NCBI GenBank assembly: GCA_035516795.1 | Contig: DATIZX010000055.1 | Location: forward strand, 1-64,000 | Direction: 5' to 3' | Source: DATJBF01 sp035516795 | GTDB taxonomy: Bacteria > Verrucomicrobiota > Verrucomicrobiia > Palsa-1439 | Length of the DNA stretch: 64,000 nt | In this document: piece after piece, positions 61,726 through 64,000 of the stretch | Layout of the letters: each line of letters opens with the position of its first letter | Position numbering within the stretch: the first letter of the stretch is position 1 | Notes under the pieces: model-generated | Told to the model about the DNA's origin: nothing | The model's database searches: none | The model's input: the letters and a program-made list of their open reading frames with translations, nothing else | Position numbers and translations under genes: made by a program

Positions 61726-62777
61726 CACAGTTTCTCCTCGGTCTGCGAATTGAAAAAGTGGAGTCGAGATTCATCGGGCTGCAACGGAATGGCGCCGCTC
61801 CAATCGCCATGCGGCTCGACCAGAACCTGCAGCTTCTGGCCCTCAACACGCACATTCAGAACGGTGAAGGCACCAAGCGGTTCAATCACTTCTACCTTGC
61901 CCGTCAAAGTCCCCTGGCCGACACGCATGTTTTCCGGACGCACGCCGACCAGCACTTCCTTTTGTCCTTGCAGAGTCTCCAGTCGCGACCGGCTTAGCGG
62001 GATTTTCTGGTTGCCTAACTTCAGTCCGTCCTCGGTCACGCGACATTTAAGAATGTTGATGCGCGGACTGCCGACGAAGTTGGCCACGAAGACGTTCGCG
62101 GGTTGATGATAAATCTCCTCAGGTGTGCCGAGTTGTTGGACGCGGGCGTTGTAAATCACGGCAATGCGGGAAGACATGGTCATCGCCTCGGTCTGGTCGT
62201 GCGTGACATAGATCACCGTCGCGCCGAGGTCCGCGAACAGACGTTTCAATTCCGCGCGCATTCGTTCCCGCAGAATGGCGTCGAGGTTGGAGAGTGGTTC
62301 ATCGAGGAGAAACGCCTTCGGCTTGCGAATGATGGCGCGTCCGAGCGCCACCCGCTGCCGTTGGCCGCCGCTCAACGCCCGCGGCTTGCGATCCAACAAC
62401 GCTTCGATGTCGAGCAGCCGTGCGGTCTCTTTGACCCGGTGTTGGATTTCGCTCGCTGAAATTTCCCTGAGCCTGAGATTGACCGCGATGTTTTCGTAGA
62501 CCGTCATGTGCGGATAAAGCGCATAACTTTGAAACACCATCGCGATGTCGCGGTCGGACGGATGCACATGATTGACCCGGCGCTCGCCGATGAAAATCTC
62601 ACCGTCGGTCACGGTTTCCAGGCCCGCGATCATGCGCAGAATCGTGGATTTCCCGCATCCCGACGGCCCGAGCAAGGTCAAAAATCCCTTGTCCTCGACT
62701 TCAAAACTGACCGACCGAACGGGAGTGACGCCCGGTGCGAAGGTCTTGGTAAGATTATGCACGAACACCCGTGCCAT
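61725..62777 (-). CDS. ABC sugar transporter ATPase, MalK/UgpC-type
   Basis: 350 residues. LLGPSGCGKSTILRMIAG (Walker A), QSYALYPHMTVYENIAV (Q-loop), LSGGQRQRVALGRAI (signature), KAFLLDEPLSNLDA (Walker B), YVTHDQTEAMTMSSRIAVI (switch), and a C-terminal regulatory TOBE domain (PENMRVGQG, FTVLNVRVEG). Energises the MalEFG-type importer. First gene of the minus-strand operon; GGGAG precedes ATG 62777. Confidence 0.94.
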   Translation of the reverse strand: MARVFVHNLTKTFAPGVTPVRSVSFEVEDKGFLTLLGPSGCGKSTILRMIAGLETVTDGEIFIGERRVNHVHPSDRDIAMVFQSYALYPHMTVYENIAVNLRLREISASEIQHRVKETARLLDIEALLDRKPRALSGGQRQRVALGRAIIRKPKAFLLDEPLSNLDAILRERMRAELKRLFADLGATVIYVTHDQTEAMTMSSRIAVIYNARVQQLGTPEEIYHQPANVFVANFVGSPRINILKCRVTEDGLKLGNQKIPLSRSRLETLQGQKEVLVGVRPENMRVGQGTLTGKVEVIEPLGAFTVLNVRVEGQKLQVLVEPHGDWSGAIPLQPDESRLHFFNSQTEEKL

Positions 62778-63037
62778 GGCTGTTCTCCCTTGTTAACGCA
62801 AGGCGTTTAAGCTCTGTGGGAAGCATTTTCACACAAGCAGGAACAACCCGAAAGACAAAATCCGGTTTAATCAGCCAAGCTGAAAGCTATTGGGCCCGAG
62901 AGGAGCTCGTCATCCTTGCGGCGCGGTTCCACCTCACGGTTTTCGGAGGATCAGGAACACATGCATTCGCTCTGCCAGGGGAAGTCACTTCTCGAGTAAT
63001 GCCGCAAGACTTCGGTACGATTCCCATCTCAACAAGC
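62778..63037. promoter_or_regulatory. Region between malK-like gene and fabZ-like gene
   Basis: 260 bp. On the minus strand it must hold the promoter of the sugar-transport operon. CTTG-TTAACG-CAAG near 62791-62804 is a short imperfect palindrome close to the malK start that could be an operator. No other element stands out. Confidence 0.3.
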
Positions 63038-63439
63038 TCAGGCCGAGGAACTCCGAGCGCGGCTCAGCGTCAGTCGGCCCTGAGCCACGATTTCCCCGCC
63101 GACGCGCAAAACGGTTTCGAATTGAGAGAGCGCCCCGAAGTCTTTCGCGAGCATCACTTCAATTTCCAGCGTCTGATCGGGCAATACCGGCTTGATGAAT
63201 CGGAACTGCGTCACCGCCGCGAGAAAAGCGGCGCCCGGTTGCTGCCAAAGTACACCGGCCGCTTGCGCGGCGCATTCGATCAGCAGCACGCCCGGCATCA
63301 GGGGATTGCCGGGAAAATGGTCGGCAAAAAACGGCGCGGCCGGGTCGAGCCATTTGCGTCCGCGTCCACGTTTTCCAGCGTCAAGAACCTCGAACGCATC
63401 GATGAACGAAAATCCGGGACCATGTGGGGTCAAGCTCAT
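63038..63439 (-). CDS. FabZ-like 3-hydroxyacyl-ACP dehydratase
   Basis: 133 residues, hot-dog fold: FFADHFPGNPLMPGVLLIEC (catalytic His and Glu), AAFLAAVTQFRFIKPVLPDQ. Stop-start overlap (ATGA) with the LolA-like gene upstream. A single FabZ with a LolA-type protein is typical of aryl polyene and related fatty-acid-derived pigment clusters, so it may be a cluster-specific dehydratase and not the housekeeping FabZ; the neighbours to the right are needed. Confidence 0.85.
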   Translation of the reverse strand: MSLTPHGPGFSFIDAFEVLDAGKRGRGRKWLDPAAPFFADHFPGNPLMPGVLLIECAAQAAGVLWQQPGAAFLAAVTQFRFIKPVLPDQTLEIEVMLAKDFGALSQFETVLRVGGEIVAQGRLTLSRARSSSA

Positions 63440-64000
63440 TCTTGAGGCACCTCGAAAACTTTCTTGTCCAGCGGCTGGTTGCGGCGTACGCGATCAAAAT
63501 CATAGATGATATAGCTGTTCAGAATCAGCCCGATCCGCATCGATTGGATATCCATCGACGGCCACGTCATCACATTTTCCACCGAGCATAGCGGAAACAT
63601 TTGGAGGCGGTGTTTGGGGGTCAATGTGACCGTCCTCGTGTTGTTACTGCTGCTGGTGCTCGCGTCGAACAGCCCGGCAAAATTCGTACAACCGTTTTGG
63701 AAAAAGCTCAGCAAGAACTGGACGTTCTGTGTGGGTTTCCCGTGGCGCACTTCCAACTTGTACTTGGCGAGCCGTTTCCTGTCACGCTTGATGTACAATT
63801 CGTCGCCGCGGACCAGCACGAGTTCGGGCGCGGGATTCGTGAATACAATGGCGAGAAGATCGGGCGCCTGGTAGCAGATGTGGCCCAGGCTGACGACGTG
63901 CCGCGGTGGAAATGTCCAATGGAACGTTTGCCGCAGATCCGCCTCGAAGGTTCGCGTCGCGACCTGATGCGCGACAAAAACGTCGGCATCGGTGTCGGCC
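63436..64000 (-). CDS. LolA-like outer-membrane lipoprotein carrier family, N-terminus cut off
   Basis: The open frame enters from the right edge; 187 residues are visible without the start. TFEADLRQTFHWTFPPRHVV, DLLAIVFTNPAPELVLVRGD, LYIKRDRK and, at the end, RIGLILNSYIIYDFDRVRRN with PLDKKVFEVP follow the LolA pattern (beta-barrel-like half, then DxN.PLD..F). It is probably a periplasmic carrier working with the neighbouring dehydratase cluster. The signal peptide would lie outside the window. Confidence 0.65.
   Translation of the reverse strand, partial: ADTDADVFVAHQVATRTFEADLRQTFHWTFPPRHVVSLGHICYQAPDLLAIVFTNPAPELVLVRGDELYIKRDRKRLAKYKLEVRHGKPTQNVQFLLSFFQNGCTNFAGLFDASTSSSNNTRTVTLTPKHRLQMFPLCSVENVMTWPSMDIQSMRIGLILNSYIIYDFDRVRRNQPLDKKVFEVPQE

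Noticed and set aside
1..64000. CRISPR arrays, prophage or rRNA genes
   Set aside because: No regularly spaced repeats, phage structural genes or rRNA sequence seen.

Overview
The window is a bacterial chromosome segment, moderately GC-rich, with dense and often translationally coupled genes. Gene content suggests the PVC group, most likely Verrucomicrobiota: tandem YfhO-type giant membrane proteins next to an LptF/LptG permease, a sigma-54 activator with a long unrecognised N-terminal half, GTAG-headed REP palindromes with a RAYT transposase, and a trehalose/glycogen block. This placement is an inference from gene content, not from a marker gene.

Layout. 1-230: the 3' end of an IS256-family transposase and a possible IS end. 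285-7151: a sigma-54 activator diverging from a seven-gene operon (two small membrane proteins, a YceK-like lipoprotein, a B12-binding radical SAM protein, an alpha/beta hydrolase, a DUF2157 membrane protein and a GDYXXLXY protein). A GG-N10-GC promoter lies between them. 7152-9399: an accessory islet with toxin-antitoxin genes (a decayed PemK/MazF-type pair and an intact HicAB pair) bracketed by a 77-bp direct repeat, then a zinc-ribbon/HEPN pair and a cluster of short palindromes. 9400-17392: nitrogen assimilation (gltD, gltB, an ACT-domain protein, an Lrp-like regulator) with a RAYT gene between its own inverted REPs wedged between gltB and gltD. 17421-20657: a GpgS-like glycosyltransferase, a HAD phosphatase and a frameshifted second glycosyltransferase, a plausible glucosylglycerate-type compatible-solute locus. 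20754-24823: a class III CoA-transferase, methylmalonyl-CoA epimerase, dihydropyrimidinase and a secreted SGNH hydrolase. 24887-27433: a zinc-finger protein, mutL and tRNA-His. 27675-33668: lptF/G and two tandem YfhO paralogs. 33674-40307: AddB-like and AddA-like repair nuclease/helicase genes and a PHP phosphoesterase. 40587-42191: an MscS channel.

42467-62777 is a trehalose/glycogen region. The plus strand carries a treS-maltokinase fusion, glgB, glgX, treY and treZ, mostly overlapping, then a thioredoxin-like protein and a GH15 enzyme. The minus strand carries a MalK-MalE-MalF-MalG type sugar importer followed by a broken treT. Together they would make trehalose from glycogen (GlgX, TreY, TreZ), interconvert maltose and trehalose (TreS), phosphorylate maltose (Mak) and import a disaccharide. 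No glgE, glgA or glgC lies in the window. 63038 to the right edge holds a FabZ-like dehydratase and the 3' part of a LolA-like gene.

The most unusual signals are: a set of GTAG-headed palindromes with different stem sequences, including one inserted in frame in the mutL linker and two flanking the RAYT; the divergent sigma-54 activator/operon; and the treT lesion, which looks like a deletion between short direct repeats.
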